In this document: in pieces, positions 8,386-17,333 of the stretch
How the letters are laid out: each line of letters opens with the position of its first letter
How positions within the stretch are numbered: the stretch's first letter is position 1
Assembly: GCF_016909015.1 (NCBI RefSeq)
Contig: NZ_JAFBFA010000005.1
Location: forward strand, 1-64,000
DNA: 64,000 bases
Source of the DNA: Gracilibacillus alcaliphilus
GTDB taxonomy: Bacteria > Bacillota > Bacilli > Bacillales > Amphibacillaceae
Reading direction: 5' to 3'
Translations under genes and position numbers: made by a program
Notes under the pieces: model-generated
The model's database searches: none
What the model was told of the DNA's origin: nothing
The model's input: only the letters and a program-made list of their open reading frames with translations

Positions 8386-8951
8386 ATTTCCTTCACTGGT
8401 GGTTTAGCCGGTACACCTGCTACCACGGTATTGGCTGGCACGTCTTTTGTTACAACCGCTCCAGCCGCAATGACAGAGTTATCACCAATCGTAACACCAG
8501 GTAGAATCGTAGCATTGGAACCAATCCAGACTTGGCTGCCAATCTTGACAGGAGAGGAGTAGGTAGTGTTTCTTGTATCTAAAGATAATCCATGATTAAG
8601 TGTAGCAATGGTGACATTCATACCGATTAGTGCACCGTCTCCGATCTCAATGCCGCCTCGATCTTGAAACGAACAGCCTGTATTTAGGAAGACGTTTTTT
8701 CCAAATGTGATATTTTTGCCGAAATCGGTATAGAATGGCGGAAAGCAAGTAAAAGATGAATCTACTTCGTTGCCTGTTAATTCGCTAAAAATCTCTACTA
8801 TTTCTTTGTGGGAATGATAGGAGGTATTTAGTTGCATCGTGATCCTCTGAGCTTCGTAACTGCATTGAACCAACAGTCCATGTAGTTCTTTATCCTCCCC
8901 CGAGATGGGATTGCCTTCCTTACAGAATTTGATGAATTCTTCCATATCCAT
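8379..8951 (-). CDS. Maltose/galactoside O-acetyltransferase-like (left-handed beta helix)
   Basis: A 190-residue protein with an N-terminal helical Mac domain (residues 1-55) and hexapeptide repeats forming a left-handed beta helix, for example 'IEIGDGALIGMNVTI', 'VKIGSQVWIGSNATILPG' and 'VTIGDNSVIAAGAVVTKD'. The catalytic histidine is in 'TLNHG'. These trimeric enzymes acetylate sugars from acetyl-CoA; the true substrate is unknown. The start at 8951 has AGGGAG nine bases upstream; an ATG nine bases earlier abuts that site and is rejected. A second, only distantly similar member lies at 53681. Confidence 0.85.
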   Translation of the reverse strand: MDMEEFIKFCKEGNPISGEDKELHGLLVQCSYEAQRITMQLNTSYHSHKEIVEIFSELTGNEVDSSFTCFPPFYTDFGKNITFGKNVFLNTGCSFQDRGGIEIGDGALIGMNVTIATLNHGLSLDTRNTTYSSPVKIGSQVWIGSNATILPGVTIGDNSVIAAGAVVTKDVPANTVVAGVPAKPPVKEIS

Positions 8952-9052
8952 AAAAGTCATCTCCCTATTAAAAAATTCATTGTCAGTCGTTTATGTGAAA
9001 CAAGCGCCTGTCTGCAAACTTCGGGAACAAGGAAGTCGCAATGGAAGCCTGA

Positions 9053-9559
9053 TTATTCTTTATCTCCCAGCCAATCCTTTTTAAAGATCGACATAATATA
9101 GGCATCTTTATAAGCGCCATTGGTATAAAAATGCTCTTTCAGTGTACCTTCCATTACAAATCCTTGTTTCGTATAAATATGAACGGCCTTTTCATTCGTT
9201 GTGTCCACATACAGAAATACTTTATACATATTAAGTGTGTTAAAGGCGTAATCGATTGTTTCTTTAAAGGCGTATTTGGCATAGCCTTTGCCGCCGAATT
9301 CAGGTTTGATAATAATTTGGATTTCGCAATTTCGGTGGATATGGTCGATACCTACTAACTCGACAATTCCTACAAGCTGTTCCCCATCCTCTACCACAAA
9401 CCTTCTTTCGGAGGCATCTAAAAAGTGCTTGTTATATAAATGTTTAAGTTTAGTAAGTGATTCATAAGGTTCTCTAAACCAATAGGTCATAATCGAGTGT
9501 TCGTTATTTAATTCATGGACAAATGGTAAATCTTTTTCTTCGAGTGTTCGTAGTTTCAT
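9053..9559 (-). CDS. speG: Spermidine N1-acetyltransferase
   Basis: A 168-residue GNAT-fold enzyme that follows Escherichia coli SpeG closely along its length: 'LRTLEEKDLPFVHELNN', 'YWFREPYES', 'SERRFVVE', 'IIIKPEFGGKGYA' (the acetyl-CoA-binding loop) and 'YKVFLYVD'. It transfers acetyl from acetyl-CoA to spermidine or spermine, relieving polyamine toxicity. The ATG at 9559 follows GAAAGG; an upstream GTG is less well placed. It lies 21 bases after the stop of the methyltransferase gene and is probably cotranscribed with it. Confidence 0.9.
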   Translation of the reverse strand: MKLRTLEEKDLPFVHELNNEHSIMTYWFREPYESLTKLKHLYNKHFLDASERRFVVEDGEQLVGIVELVGIDHIHRNCEIQIIIKPEFGGKGYAKYAFKETIDYAFNTLNMYKVFLYVDTTNEKAVHIYTKQGFVMEGTLKEHFYTNGAYKDAYIMSIFKKDWLGDKE

Positions 9560-9580
9560 TTGTATCACCTTTCACTGTTG

Positions 9581-10348
9581 TTATAGTTTGACGGCAAGAC
9601 TGGCATAGAATTGTGGAAAATAGTGGGACAGAATATATTCATCTGCATTGGCATAGTCTTCATAGAAATCCTTTAACAAGAAACCTGCCTGCAGCTGTCC
9701 TCGGATTTGCGTCTCCATCGTATGACTGAATTGCAAGCCTTCTTCTTTAATAATGGCTTCCCGTTCTGCGTCTGTAAAGTCTTTTAATGGGTTATATGGA
9801 AGTGGATGAACTAAGCGGATATCTTCCAGTTTCTCGACCTCATTAAACATATAGATTTCCGGATTGGTAAAGCCTGTTAACAATCGACCTCCCTGCCGTA
9901 ACACACGATAGCACTCTTCCCAAATAGATGCAAGTTCTTCCACATAGGTATTAGAAACAGGGTGGAAAATAAGATCGAAGGAGTCATTGTCAAAGGGAAA
10001 ACGCTGAGTCATATCGGCTTTGACTAACTCAATATCATAACCTTCTCGCTCTGCAACGGCTTTTTCGGTGGCTAATTGTGCGGCAGACTGATCCATTATC
10101 GTGACATCGGCACCTAAGGCACAGAAAATTGGACCTTGCTGGCCGCCGCCGGATGCTAGGCCAAGTACCCGTTTACCATGTAAGGAGCCAAACCATTCTT
10201 TTGGTACAGGAATAGTGGGTGTCAATAAAACATGCCAATTTCCTTGTTGGGCTTGCTGGAATTCCTCTGATGAGATTGGCCGTGTCCATTGATCCCCCTC
10301 TTGGCTCCATCTGTCCCAGAGCTGTTCGTTGATTTTGGTATAAGACAT
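9581..10348 (-). CDS. Class I SAM-dependent methyltransferase
   Basis: A 255-residue Rossmann-fold methyltransferase. Motif I is 'VLGLASGGGQQGPIF', the SAM-binding glycine loop; motif II acidic 'VTIMDQS'; 'VKADMTQRFPF' is the adenine-contact region. The fold and length match the YxeA-less UbiE-like methyltransferases of Bacilli acting on small molecules; the substrate is unknown. TAGGAG upstream fixes the start at 10348. It precedes speG in the same direction with a 21-base gap, so the two may share a stress-related or polyamine role, which is inference. Confidence 0.85.
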   Translation of the reverse strand: MSYTKINEQLWDRWSQEGDQWTRPISSEEFQQAQQGNWHVLLTPTIPVPKEWFGSLHGKRVLGLASGGGQQGPIFCALGADVTIMDQSAAQLATEKAVAEREGYDIELVKADMTQRFPFDNDSFDLIFHPVSNTYVEELASIWEECYRVLRQGGRLLTGFTNPEIYMFNEVEKLEDIRLVHPLPYNPLKDFTDAEREAIIKEEGLQFSHTMETQIRGQLQAGFLLKDFYEDYANADEYILSHYFPQFYASLAVKL

Positions 10349-10465
10349 ATTTTCTCCTACTTTCATCATAAAATATTTACTTTAGTATATCATTTATGGT
10401 TTCCATTGTATTCATCCCTGTGCAACTGTCTGTAGAATGTCCATTGATTTATCCATTGTCAGAAA

Positions 10466-10503
10466 AATAAGCCATGTCACGGTTTAAGTAGACATGGCTT
10501 ATT
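10466..10503 (-). terminator. Intrinsic terminator of the LicR-like gene
   Basis: AATAAGCCATGTC (10466-10478) pairs with GACATGGCTTATT (10491-10503), 13 perfect pairs around a 12-base loop. It follows the stop of the minus-strand activator directly. Confidence 0.85.
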
Positions 10504-12405
10504 TCATGATTCTGCTTGCTGTTCAATAAAGGTTATCAATTGATCAATAAACGTTTCATATGTTGTAGAACTGGCAAGTTTACTAACATTCGCTGGACTG
10601 GCAAGGATTTTAATATATTCATCATATATATCACGATAGATATTCCGTTCATTTTTGTTCATAGCAATTAAAGAGACAATTCTAATATTAGTAGCCTCTC
10701 CCCATTTGATCGGTTTATCTGTGATCAATACGGCTATTGACGTCTGTAAGGCATCCATCTTGATCGAGTGAGGAACGGCTACAATATTATTAAAGGCGGT
10801 AGATGATAATTTTTCTCTTTTAATGACATTTTCGACAAAGTCTACTTGAACCAAATTCAATGCTTCCATTTGTTTGGTAATAAAATGAATGACATCAAAT
10901 TCATCTGTAAATGTACGATCGGTTACCATAAACATCCTCTTGTCAAATAGGGAAAGCAGGCTTTGCTTCATCCATTGCTGCTGTTTGATATGTTTTATTT
11001 TGTTCATTTGCTGCTGAATCTTGAAAATATCATCCATTGTAATAAAGGAACTGATGACAACCGGTTCACTATTAGCATGAACAGGAAGGTCAATGGTTGT
11101 CATAATTAAGTCCGCCTCCAACTCAGCTAATTCTTTATCTAATCTTGTAATTACCCGTATTATGACTAGTTGGCTGGTAAAGTATTGCTCAATCTTTTCT
11201 TTGATTTGAAAAGGTAGATGATTATAGGCTGGGCAAATGAGTACTGCCTCTAATTGATCACTAGTCTTTTGCTTTAACTCTAAACAGCTACCCACGTGTA
11301 AGGCAATATAGGCTATTTCATCCTCTTGAACACGGATATTTAATTTTTCTGAAATAAGGTTGCTGATATAAACAGACAAGTCATAAATAAGTGGTGATGA
11401 CGTTTTGATCGATTGTGTTAACGGATTCTTGAATGAAAAATCGTTAGCTGCCCTAATCACCATATTTTGGACGTGTAAGGCGAATTTTGTTTTAAATTCT
11501 TCATCATCTAAATGGATTAAATAACTCTCATTTACGTTTCGAATAATATCATTAATTAAATCGAGATAGTCTGTTTGTACATAATTTGCTTTCTTGATAT
11601 ATGTCGTTTTGCTGCTAATCAGTGCTTGTAAATAATATAATTCATTCTCATCTATATTGACTTGAAAATAAGATTCTATTAATTGCTTAATTTCATCCAG
11701 AGCGTCTATAGAAATGAACTCTTCTTTAAAAGGATAGGTGTGTGAATGGATATATTGATGGTCCTGTATCCTTTCGATAGAAATGATAATATGGTAAATA
11801 ATATTGCCTAATGTGTATTCGTTTATATCATAGCCATGGCTATGGATAATGTGGAGTAATTGATTTTTAAATTCATGTAATTCATAACCAAAGATATTTT
11901 CTAAATCAATGATATTGTAAAAGGTTGTATTATACTCCCGATAGTAAATTGCACTCATTATTTTCCGTTTGTTTATTTCCTTACCTTGTAGAAATAAGAG
12001 ATCTTTGGAACGTTGTATCGTGAGGTCATACAATTTGATAAACTTTCTGCATTCGATGAGATCTTTTTCAATCGTTGGAACGCTTACGAATAAATGATCA
12101 CTCAAATCAAAGATGTTCACGCCATCCTCTGCCAGAATCAGTTGCTGCAGGATATAATACATTCGATTAGATGAATCTTTCTCTTTTGCTGGAGCAGTTC
12201 CATTTGTGTTGATGACTTTTAAACGATACCCAGCACTGGATGATTCAATAAAAAATGAATCTTGATAATGCTCATTGATATATTTTATATAGTTTCTGAG
12301 TGTGCGGGAAGAGATTTGTAAATAGTCTAAAATTTGCTGTGATTTCATCCATTCTTGCTGTTCCTGCAGCAGATGAATGAGGGCTTGAATATTTTTTTCT
12401 TTCAT
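10504..12405 (-). CDS. licR: LicR/BglG-type PTS-regulated transcriptional activator
   Basis: A 633-residue multidomain regulator, close in length to LicR (about 640). In order: N-terminal winged helix-turn-helix ('QQILDYLQISSRTLRNYI'), a second HTH, PRD1 (about 190-290), PRD2 (about 300-400, with 'YIALHVGS' holding the phosphorylatable His), an EIIB-like domain with Cys in 'AVLICPAYNHLPFQ', and a C-terminal EIIA-like domain with His in 'IVAVPHSI'. Phosphorylation by HPr and EIIB tunes its activity so that it activates the PTS operon only when the sugar is present and glucose is absent. It is divergent from the IIB-IIC-IIA-GH1 operon, sharing a 156-base control region. Confidence 0.88.
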   Translation of the reverse strand: MKEKNIQALIHLLQEQQEWMKSQQILDYLQISSRTLRNYIKYINEHYQDSFFIESSSAGYRLKVINTNGTAPAKEKDSSNRMYYILQQLILAEDGVNIFDLSDHLFVSVPTIEKDLIECRKFIKLYDLTIQRSKDLLFLQGKEINKRKIMSAIYYREYNTTFYNIIDLENIFGYELHEFKNQLLHIIHSHGYDINEYTLGNIIYHIIISIERIQDHQYIHSHTYPFKEEFISIDALDEIKQLIESYFQVNIDENELYYLQALISSKTTYIKKANYVQTDYLDLINDIIRNVNESYLIHLDDEEFKTKFALHVQNMVIRAANDFSFKNPLTQSIKTSSPLIYDLSVYISNLISEKLNIRVQEDEIAYIALHVGSCLELKQKTSDQLEAVLICPAYNHLPFQIKEKIEQYFTSQLVIIRVITRLDKELAELEADLIMTTIDLPVHANSEPVVISSFITMDDIFKIQQQMNKIKHIKQQQWMKQSLLSLFDKRMFMVTDRTFTDEFDVIHFITKQMEALNLVQVDFVENVIKREKLSSTAFNNIVAVPHSIKMDALQTSIAVLITDKPIKWGEATNIRIVSLIAMNKNERNIYRDIYDEYIKILASPANVSKLASSTTYETFIDQLITFIEQQAES

Positions 12406-12464
12406 CCATATCTCCTCCTTGTGTTAGATTTCTTTCATTATAAACGTGTCCTGTTCAGAATGAA

Positions 12465-12502
12465 AATAAATAAGTTGCCAGTAGGTAGGCAACTTGTTTA
12501 TT
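12465..12502. promoter_or_regulatory. Palindromic operator between licR-like gene and PTS operon
   Basis: AATAAATAAGTTGCC (12465-12479) and GGCAACTTGTTTATT (12488-12502) form a 15-base inverted repeat with one mismatch and an 8-base centre. Its right arm touches the -35 of the PTS promoter, the place expected for an activator site. Binding by the LicR-like protein is inference. Confidence 0.6.
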
Positions 12503-12530
12503 GGTTAGTATTTCTGTAATTAGAGATAAT
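12501..12530 (+). promoter_or_regulatory. Promoter of the PTS operon
   Basis: TTGGTT (12501-12506), 18-base spacer, GATAAT (12525-12530). The imperfect -35, abutting the palindrome, suits an activator-dependent promoter. Confidence 0.5.
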
Positions 12531-12561
12531 ATAACTACATTTTACATGAGGAGGAAGACAG

Positions 12562-12876
12562 ATGAAAAAAACAATCTTGTTAATTTGCAGCGGTGGTGCT
12601 TCTAGTGGGTTTTTAGCTCAAAATATCCGTAAGGCAGCTAAGAAAAGAGGACTGGAAGTAGAAGTGTTAGCTCGTGGTGAATCTGAATTAACGGATTATC
12701 TGGATAAAATCAGTATGGTGCTGATAGCGCCGCATTTGAGCTATATACAGGAAGATATTGCAGAGCAATTGTCAGGTACAGATATCCCTTATCAACTAAT
12801 CGATCAAATGACTTACGGAACACTGAATGGGGACAAAGGGCTTGATATCATTGTGAAGGAGCTAGGGCTGAAATAA
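12562..12876 (+). CDS. licB: PTS lactose/cellobiose-type IIB component
   Basis: A 104-residue IIB domain. The phosphocysteine lies in 'ILLICSGGASSGFLAQNI' (Cys-9), at the usual place after the first beta strand. It accepts phosphate from the IIA protein encoded 1.7 kb downstream and gives it to the sugar crossing the IIC permease. The loop 'SGGASSGF' differs from the commoner 'SAGMSTS'. The start follows GAGGAGG. First gene of the PTS operon. Confidence 0.88.
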   Translation: MKKTILLICSGGASSGFLAQNIRKAAKKRGLEVEVLARGESELTDYLDKISMVLIAPHLSYIQEDIAEQLSGTDIPYQLIDQMTYGTLNGDKGLDIIVKELGLK

Positions 12877-12897
12877 TCTTACGGAGGCTGGATAAAC

Positions 12898-14136
12898 ATG
12901 AATAAATTAATTGAATATATGAATCGGTCTTTTGCGCCCAAAATGAACAAAATTACTAGAAATGCATGGGTATCTGCCGTTCAGGAAGCAATCATGGGGG
13001 TATTACCTTTAATCCTTGTTGGGTCTCTTATCACCTTGATTATGATCTTGAATGATTTTATACCGAATATGCCTAACTTACAGCCAATTAGTGATTTTTC
13101 ATTTGGGTTAATGAGTCTGTTTATTTCTTTCTTAACTCCATACTTTATTATGGAGAAGCTAAAGAAAAATGACCGTAAGTTAGTTGCCGGATTAACTGGT
13201 GCAGCAATGTTTCTATTGCTGCTGTCTCCAACTTTTAATGAAGAAGGTCAAATTATCTTTTCGTTTGAAAGATTTGGAGCAAACGGTATGTTTGTTGCTA
13301 TCATTGTTGGATTACTAGTTGGTTTTGTGTTCTATATATTTAGTAAAATGTCATTTTTTAAAGAATCAAGTTCATTACCGGATTTTATTATTGTTTGGTT
13401 TGATACGATAGTACCGATCACTATTTTATTGTTAGCAGGCTGGCTTGTTACAGTCGTAGGTACAGTGGATCTTTATGCATCGATTCTAAGTATTTTTGAA
13501 CCGTTAAATCGTATTGGTCAAAGCTTTGCCGGTTTTGTGCTGATTACTCTGATTAGTGTGTTTTTATACTCATTTGGTATCAGTCCATGGGCTTTATATC
13601 CGATTGTCTTTCCAATTTGGATGGCTGGAATTGAACAAAACGCTGCACAAGTAGCACAAGGCTTAGAGCCTGCAAGTATTCATACTTTTGAAACGATGAT
13701 GGGCTGGATCTGGATTGGTGGTATGGGAACAACCTTGCCTTTGGTTATCATTATGTTAATTATTGCAAAGTCCAACCACTTGAAAGCTATTAGCCGAGTC
13801 ACGATCGTGCCATCTATTTTCAATATAAATGAACCAGTAGTGTTTGGGGCTCCTGTTGCTTTTAATCCCATCTTAATGATTCCGATGTGGTTAAATGGTA
13901 TTATTATTCCAGCGATCACCTATTTTGTTCTTTCATTAGGAGTGATTACTTTACCTGCAGAGGTGATGCAACTATGGTATGTACCTATTGGTATTTCCAC
14001 TTATCTGGTGAATACAGATATTAGTGGCTTGCTATTGTTAGTTATCAACCTGGCAGTGTCATTAATTATATGGTATCCATTTGTTAAGGTATATGATAAC
14101 CAGAAAGTACAGGAAGAGCAGCAGGCGGAAGCTTAG
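12898..14136 (+). CDS. licC: PTS cellobiose/lichenan-type IIC permease
   Basis: A 412-residue integral membrane permease with about ten hydrophobic segments, of the lactose/cellobiose/diacetylchitobiose IIC family. The family signature is seen in 'SIFNINEPVVFGAPVAFNP', where the conserved glutamate binds sugar. It moves a beta-linked disaccharide and passes it to IIB for phosphorylation. It starts 21 bases after the IIB gene with GGAGG. A 148-base gap with a hairpin separates it from the IIA gene. Confidence 0.9.
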   Translation: MNKLIEYMNRSFAPKMNKITRNAWVSAVQEAIMGVLPLILVGSLITLIMILNDFIPNMPNLQPISDFSFGLMSLFISFLTPYFIMEKLKKNDRKLVAGLTGAAMFLLLLSPTFNEEGQIIFSFERFGANGMFVAIIVGLLVGFVFYIFSKMSFFKESSSLPDFIIVWFDTIVPITILLLAGWLVTVVGTVDLYASILSIFEPLNRIGQSFAGFVLITLISVFLYSFGISPWALYPIVFPIWMAGIEQNAAQVAQGLEPASIHTFETMMGWIWIGGMGTTLPLVIIMLIIAKSNHLKAISRVTIVPSIFNINEPVVFGAPVAFNPILMIPMWLNGIIIPAITYFVLSLGVITLPAEVMQLWYVPIGISTYLVNTDISGLLLLVINLAVSLIIWYPFVKVYDNQKVQEEQQAEA

Positions 14137-14157
14137 AAGCCTGTCATATTCACTTTT

Positions 14158-14208
14158 AAGGTAAACTGCCTCGGCGAGTGATGAAAATTGCTGAGGAAGT
14201 CTTACTTT
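14158..14208 (+). other. Stem-loop between IIC and IIA genes
   Basis: CCTCGGC (14169-14175) pairs with GCTGAGG (14190-14196), and outer AAGGTAA pairs with TTACTTT with one wobble. No U-run follows, so it may be an mRNA-stabilising or processing element and not a full terminator. Confidence 0.35.
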
Positions 14209-14284
14209 ATCAAAAAAACAAGGCTTTCACTGACAAGACGTAAAGATAAGTCGAGTTTTTCAATCAGTTTTAGGGGGGATTCAT

Positions 14285-14641
14285 TTGAGTCAAGATAATA
14301 TGGAAGCATTACAAGAAGTATCGATGCAAATTATATTAGGGGCAGGAAATGCACGTGCCGATATTCAATCTGCTCTGAAGGCTGCAGAGACTTTTGATTT
14401 TGAAGCAGCAGAGGAGAAACTGGCACAAGCGAAGAAACATATGTCTCAGGCACATTCTGTTCAAACAGAAACAATTCAACAAGAGGCGAGGGGAGAGGAG
14501 ATTGTTTTCTCCACTTTATTTACTCATGCGCAAGATCATTTGATGACTGTTATGAGTGAGTGGAACCTAGCGAGAAATTTAGTAAGACTCTCTCGTTCAT
14601 TGGATCAAAGAATAAAAAAATTAGAAGACAATGGGAAGTGA
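14285..14641 (+). CDS. licA: PTS lactose/cellobiose-type IIA component
   Basis: A 118-residue all-helical IIA protein. The phosphorylated histidine is in 'FTHAQDHLMT' (His-81), and the N-terminal 'MQIILGAGNARADIQSALKA' is typical of the family. It takes phosphate from HPr. The start is TTG with a strong TAGGGGGG site. It ends five bases before the GH1 gene. Confidence 0.9.
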   Translation: MSQDNMEALQEVSMQIILGAGNARADIQSALKAAETFDFEAAEEKLAQAKKHMSQAHSVQTETIQQEARGEEIVFSTLFTHAQDHLMTVMSEWNLARNLVRLSRSLDQRIKKLEDNGK

Positions 14642-14646
14642 TGTAG

Positions 14647-16071
14647 GTGCCTAACCAAACGAATCTGTTGTTTCCAAAATCTTTCCTATGGGGGGCGGCT
14701 ACTTCTGCCTATCAAATTGAAGGGGAACATCTTAGTCATGGGAAAACATTATCGGTAGTGGAAAAAAACATGAATAAAAACTACGCAGATCCCAGCGTTG
14801 CCTCTGGTCATTATCAACATTGGGAAAAAGATATTGAATTAATGAAGGAGCTAGGTTTGAAGGCATACCGCTTCTCTATTTCCTGGCCGAGGATATTGCC
14901 TGATGGACGCGGGAAGGTAAACCAACAAGGAATTGATTTTTACCGCGGCATTATTAATAAATTGAGGGAAAATCAGATAGAGCCGATTGTCACTATTTAT
15001 CATTTTGATTTACCGCAATGTTTGCAGGAAGAATATGGAGGTTGGTCGTCTCGGAAAGTGATAAACGACTTTGAGGCATATTGCGAAATATTGTTTACGC
15101 ACTTTCAAGATGTGAAATACTGGCTGACCATTAACGAACAAAGTAATATGTTTCAATTGCCGTATCTAATGGAATTTGATCCTTCTATTCCATTAGAAAA
15201 GCAGAAATATGAGATGAACCATATTATGACACTAGCTCATGCCAAAGCCATCCATTTGTGTCGTGCCATGCTTCCAGAGGCAAAGATTGGACCGGCTCTG
15301 GGAGTTATTCCAAATTACCCAGCTACCTCCAAACCTGAGGATATTCTGGCTGCTAAGCATGCAGATGATTTAAGAACCTATTTATTTATGGACCTTTATA
15401 TGAAAGGGACGTACAAGCCATTTGTATGGAATTATTTAGTAGAAAAAGGGATTGAGCCTACGATTGAAGCAGACGATATGGAGTGTATTCAAACCGCAAC
15501 TTCGGATTTCATCGGAATTAATTATTATCAATCACAAGTCGTCAAATATGTGCCGCCTGGAGTGGAAAAGAAAGAGTTAAAGATGAACTATGATGGCGAT
15601 AATGATGATACACAATATGATAATGTACCCGGCATATTTGAGGGAGTCGTCAATCCATATACAGCAAAAACAAGATGGGACTGGGATATTGATCCGATTG
15701 GTTTTCGATATCTGTTAAATGAAATTTATGATCGTTATCAGGTACCCATTATGATAACAGAGAATGGGATTGGTACGCTTGATGAGTTAACAGAAAATAA
15801 GCAAATTCATGATCAAGAGAGAATAGATTTTCTCCGTGATCATCTCCTGCAGATGCATGCAGCAATCAAAGACGGGGTAGAAGTATGGGGGTATATACCA
15901 TGGTCATTTATCGACTTACTAAGTACCTCCAGTGGTTTTAGGAAGCGGTATGGATTTGTCTATATTGATCGTAATGATACAGATATCAAAACATTAGAGC
16001 GGCTTAAAAAGGATAGTTTTTATTGGTATCAAAAAGTGATAGCCTCTCATGGCCGTTCGTTGTTCCTTTGA
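14647..16071 (+). CDS. GH1 family 6-phospho-beta-glucosidase
   Basis: A 474-residue glycoside hydrolase family 1 enzyme. N-terminal signature 'FLWGAATSAYQIEG', general acid/base Glu in 'WLTINEQSN' (the usual Pro after NE is Gln here), and nucleophile Glu in 'ITENGIG'. Ser, Lys and Tyr in 'STSSGFRKRYGFVYID' match the phosphate-binding loop of the 6-phospho-beta-glycosidases, so it most likely hydrolyses the phosphorylated disaccharide delivered by the PTS. In the B. subtilis lic operon this job is done by a GH4 enzyme (LicH), so the operon differs there. Start is GTG 14647 with GGGAAG; it ends at a strong terminator. Confidence 0.9.
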   Translation: MPNQTNLLFPKSFLWGAATSAYQIEGEHLSHGKTLSVVEKNMNKNYADPSVASGHYQHWEKDIELMKELGLKAYRFSISWPRILPDGRGKVNQQGIDFYRGIINKLRENQIEPIVTIYHFDLPQCLQEEYGGWSSRKVINDFEAYCEILFTHFQDVKYWLTINEQSNMFQLPYLMEFDPSIPLEKQKYEMNHIMTLAHAKAIHLCRAMLPEAKIGPALGVIPNYPATSKPEDILAAKHADDLRTYLFMDLYMKGTYKPFVWNYLVEKGIEPTIEADDMECIQTATSDFIGINYYQSQVVKYVPPGVEKKELKMNYDGDNDDTQYDNVPGIFEGVVNPYTAKTRWDWDIDPIGFRYLLNEIYDRYQVPIMITENGIGTLDELTENKQIHDQERIDFLRDHLLQMHAAIKDGVEVWGYIPWSFIDLLSTSSGFRKRYGFVYIDRNDTDIKTLERLKKDSFYWYQKVIASHGRSLFL

Positions 16072-16104
16072 CAATTGAAAATATGAAATCCAGTAAGAGA
16101 AAGT

Positions 16105-16150
16105 GGCTGTTGCCCAATCAGGTACCTAATGGTGCAACAGCCGTTTTTTT
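16105..16150 (+). terminator. Intrinsic terminator of the PTS operon
   Basis: GGCTGTTGC (16105-16113) pairs with GCAACAGCC (16134-16142), followed by GTTTTTTTT. Confidence 0.9.
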
Positions 16151-16175
16151 TGATGCTATTGGAAAACAACTAATT

Positions 16176-17088
16176 TTATTTTTTAGACAAAATGTCTTCT
16201 AATGCTAATAAGGCAGCCGGATAGCGAAAGGTAAAGTTCTGTTCCTCTATTAAACGTTGAGGCAGTACTTTCTGTAGATCTAAGATAATGGTTGCTTGCT
16301 CGCCAAGAACCGTTCGTAATAGCGGAGCAGGTGCTGATACCCAATGAGGACGGTTTAGGATTCGGCCAATTAATCTACCCAGATTTTTTTGCTTGATTGG
16401 CTTAGGACTGCAAATATTATATACACCTTGCGCCTGTTCATTTTCTATTAAAGTCAAAACAGCCTGAGTGACATCGTCCAAGTGAATCCAAGAAAACCAT
16501 TGCTTTCCATCTCCTAGATTTCCGCCGGCATAAAGTTTATAAGGTAATACCATTTTCTCCAGTGCACCGCCCCTTTCTGAAAAAATAACCCCAAAACGAC
16601 CAATGACTACCCTTGTACCAAATTGCTTGAATTTGCTTGCCATCTTTTCCCATTGGTGTACAATGGTTGATAGGAAATCATGAGGTGCCGGATAAGTGTT
16701 TGTTTCATCGTATTCCGCAGACTTGGAAGGTGGGTAATAAACCAATAGCACTTGCATTAAACAGGATATCAGGTTGATAGTCTCGTGTTTGGAAATATGC
16801 ATATAAACGTTCGGTTGTTTCGATTCGACTTTGTAACATAGCTTCTTTATGTTCTTTGGTCCATCGTTCACTAAGACTTGCACCAGCTAGATTAATAACA
16901 ATATCAATCTTATTAGGCATAGCTGATTCCCAATCATCTTCCTGCCAATTTAGATAGGTAATATGTTTATGGTCAGAAGATCGGTTGGTACGCGTAAGAA
17001 TAGTAACTTGTTCCCCGTTATCTGCATAAAGTGCTGCCAGTTCTCTGCCGACTAGCCCTGTTCCGCCAGTTATGAGAATATGCCGCAT
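16176..17088 (-). pseudogene. NAD-dependent epimerase/DUF1731 (YfhF-like) gene with single-base frameshift
   Basis: Two frames make one protein of the TIGR01777 sugar-nucleotide-epimerase-like family. The first begins 'MRHILITGGTGLVGRELAALY' minus a residue, a Rossmann NAD(P)-binding motif, and runs to 'LFNASAIG'. The second continues 'YPPSKSAEYDETNTYPAPHD' and ends in the DUF1731 domain, 'LRTVLGEQATIILDLQKVLP'. The break is at about 16736-16742, where an extra A in the plus strand (T in the gene) converts GGTTATTAC to GGTTTATTAC. Function of the family is unknown. Start at 17088 follows GAAGGAGG. Either a recent pseudogene or a sequencing error. Confidence 0.75.
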
Positions 17089-17094
17089 ATCCAT

Positions 17095-17333
17095 CCTCCT
17101 TCACTAGTTCTTATCACTATACTACCCTTTTTTTCTAAATAAAGAAATGGTCATCAGGATAAGACAAATTTCTTTTTTCTATTATTAAAATAAACATTTT
17201 TAAACAGAAAAAGTGATATATTCCACATATCAGGTACGTTTAACCATAAAAACGTCTCATTTAGGAATAGTTGTAACTATTTAGAAGAAAATTGTGATAA
17301 AGTGATGGCAATGGAACAGAAGGGGTGATCATT
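17095..17333. other. Control region upstream of agrB
   Basis: About 230 bases, AT-rich, between the divergent epimerase and the agr operon. It must hold the agr promoter. I could not find a convincing pair of AgrA-type LytTR direct repeats or a consensus promoter; GTACGTTTAAC at 17234 and AATAGTTGTAAC at 17266 are candidate half-sites only. Confidence 0.3.

Noticed and set aside
12440..12460. Catabolite-responsive element (cre) in the licR intergenic region
   Set aside because: The best candidate, TATAAACGTGTCCT, misses several conserved cre positions.
17234..17275. GTACGTTTAAC and AATAGTTGTAAC as AgrA direct repeats
   Set aside because: Their spacing and sequence do not match the usual paired 9-mers 12-13 bases apart.
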